Positions 6,029-6,923 of a DNA stretch of 6,923 nucleotides are shown in pieces. Where the stretch lies: positions 1 through 6,923 of the forward strand of contig DATJYV010000160.1 in the NCBI GenBank assembly GCA_035499415.1, given 5' to 3'. A program made the translations under genes and the position numbers. Origin of the DNA: DATJYV01 sp035499415. GTDB lineage: Bacteria > Bacteroidota > Ignavibacteria > UBA10030. How positions within the stretch are numbered: position 1 is the stretch's first letter; each line of letters opens with the position of its first letter. The notes under the pieces are model-generated. The model was not told where the DNA came from and did no database searches. It saw only the letters and a list, made by a program, of their open reading frames with translations.

Positions 6029-6923
6029 ATGCAAACCGGGTCTCTCGAGCGAGTGGTCACCGCCGAAGAAATGAGGTGGTGTGATGAACAGGCGGAACGA
6101 AAGTACGGAATTCCTTCGCTCGTGCTGATGGAAAACGCCGGGGCGTCAGTTGCGAGACTCCTGCGGAAACAATTCGGACCGCTTGCGGAAAAAAAAATCG
6201 CCGTCGTCTGCGGGAAGGGAAATAACGGCGGAGACGGTTTCGTCGCCGCACGTCACCTTCTTGCCGACGGCGGAACGATCGCGGTATATCTGACAAGCTC
6301 CGCATCTTCATTGAGAGGGGATGCGAAGACGAATTATTGGATCCTGAAAAAACTTTCGCGCGATAGCGCACATTCGTTACGTGTGGAGAAGTTCTCTGCC
6401 GCCGCTGCGACGGGATTTTCACCAGCGCTGGTCGTCGATGCCGTATTTGGGACGGGGTTCGGAGGAGTCCCGCACCGGCCGTTCAAGGAAGCCATCGAAT
6501 GGATGAACGGACAGGGAGGTGCCGTTACCGCGGTCGACATACCGTCCGGCATTAACGGCTCGAACGGCGTCGCTGAAGGCGTTCACGTCAACGCGGCGCT
6601 GACGGTAACGCTGGCGGCGTCGAAAATCGGGTGTTGGTGCAATCAGGGAGCCGATTCGGCCGGCGAGCTTCATGTCGCCGACATCGGTATTCCTTCATCG
6701 ATTCTCGGGGCTCCCCGGTTCAAGACATTTCTCCTGAGTTCCCGGGCAGTACACCGCGTTCTTCCGCCTCGTTCTCGCCGCGCTCACAAGTATTCCGTGG
6801 GAAAAGTGCTGGTTCTTGCGGGGTCAAAAAATCTCACAGGCGCGGCCGCGATGTGTTCGACAGCCGCGCTCAAAGCAGGTGCGGGAGCTGTGGTGCTCGG
6901 GACGCCCGAAAGCGTGGCTCCAA
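6029..6923 (+). CDS. nnr: Bifunctional NAD(P)H-hydrate repair enzyme Nnr, N-terminal part (cut by window end)
   Basis: The frame is open from ATG 6029 to the right edge (298 codons, no stop). Nnr fuses an NAD(P)HX epimerase to an ADP/ATP-dependent NAD(P)HX dehydratase; in the cytosol it converts both hydrated epimers of damaged NADH and NADPH back to working cofactor. The epimerase domain (about residues 8-230) shows VVTAEEMRWCDEQA, MENAGAS at 34-40, the phosphate-binding GKGNNGGDGFVAARHL at 62-77, VVDAVFGTGFGG at 135-146 and AVDIPSG at 168-174 with the catalytic-type D170. The dehydratase domain begins near 253 with HKYSVGKVLVLAGSKNLTGA and runs into LKAGAGAVVLGTPES at the edge; its catalytic GxxDxD-type site would lie beyond the window. 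GTG 6053, giving MVTAEEM, is an alternative start. The five-base spacing from nuoN implies one transcript. Confidence 0.95.
   Translation, partial: MQTGSLERVVTAEEMRWCDEQAERKYGIPSLVLMENAGASVARLLRKQFGPLAEKKIAVVCGKGNNGGDGFVAARHLLADGGTIAVYLTSSASSLRGDAKTNYWILKKLSRDSAHSLRVEKFSAAAATGFSPALVVDAVFGTGFGGVPHRPFKEAIEWMNGQGGAVTAVDIPSGINGSNGVAEGVHVNAALTVTLAASKIGCWCNQGADSAGELHVADIGIPSSILGAPRFKTFLLSSRAVHRVLPPRSRRAHKYSVGKVLVLAGSKNLTGAAAMCSTAALKAGAGAVVLGTPESVAP

Overview
The window holds the 3' part of a respiratory complex I (NDH-1) operon. All the genes are on the + strand and packed almost end to end. In order they are: the C-terminal end of an ABC-2 type transporter permease (1-189, cut by the left edge), nuoJ (221-733), nuoK (736-1038), nuoL (1067-2992), nuoM (2989-4605), nuoN (4611-6023), and the first 298 codons of a bifunctional NAD(P)H-hydrate repair enzyme, nnr (6029 to the right edge, stop codon not reached). 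The longest gap between genes is about 31 bases, so no stretch lacks a gene. I see no tRNA, rRNA, CRISPR array, insertion sequence, terminator or convincing promoter.

The genes fit together functionally. NuoJ, K, L, M and N are integral membrane subunits of complex I. NuoL, M and N are the three related antiporter-like subunits at the far end of the membrane arm, and NuoJ and NuoK link that arm to the quinone-reducing part. The charged residues of the proton path are present in every subunit, so the set looks intact. Nnr repairs hydrated, inactive NADH and NADPH; its place directly after nuoN links a NADH-quality enzyme to a NADH consumer. The quinone module (nuoH, nuoI) and the NADH module (nuoE, F, G) are not in the window. 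The gene immediately before nuoJ is a transporter permease, where nuoI is common, so the nuo genes are either interrupted here or split.

The organism is a bacterium with a GC-rich genome. The starts mostly lack a clear Shine-Dalgarno sequence, and several genes begin at GTG or TTG codons that overlap the previous stop. Weak Shine-Dalgarno use together with the protein style is compatible with the Bacteroidota/Chlorobiota/Ignavibacteria side of the FCB group. This is a tentative inference without a database search.

I found no previously undescribed system. The region is a well-conserved energy-metabolism operon. The points worth a second look are the ABC permease next to nuoJ, an 11-codon mini-ORF bridging permease and nuoJ, the start-stop overlaps, the nuo-nnr linkage, the hydrophilic NuoM tail, and an A9 tract in nnr.
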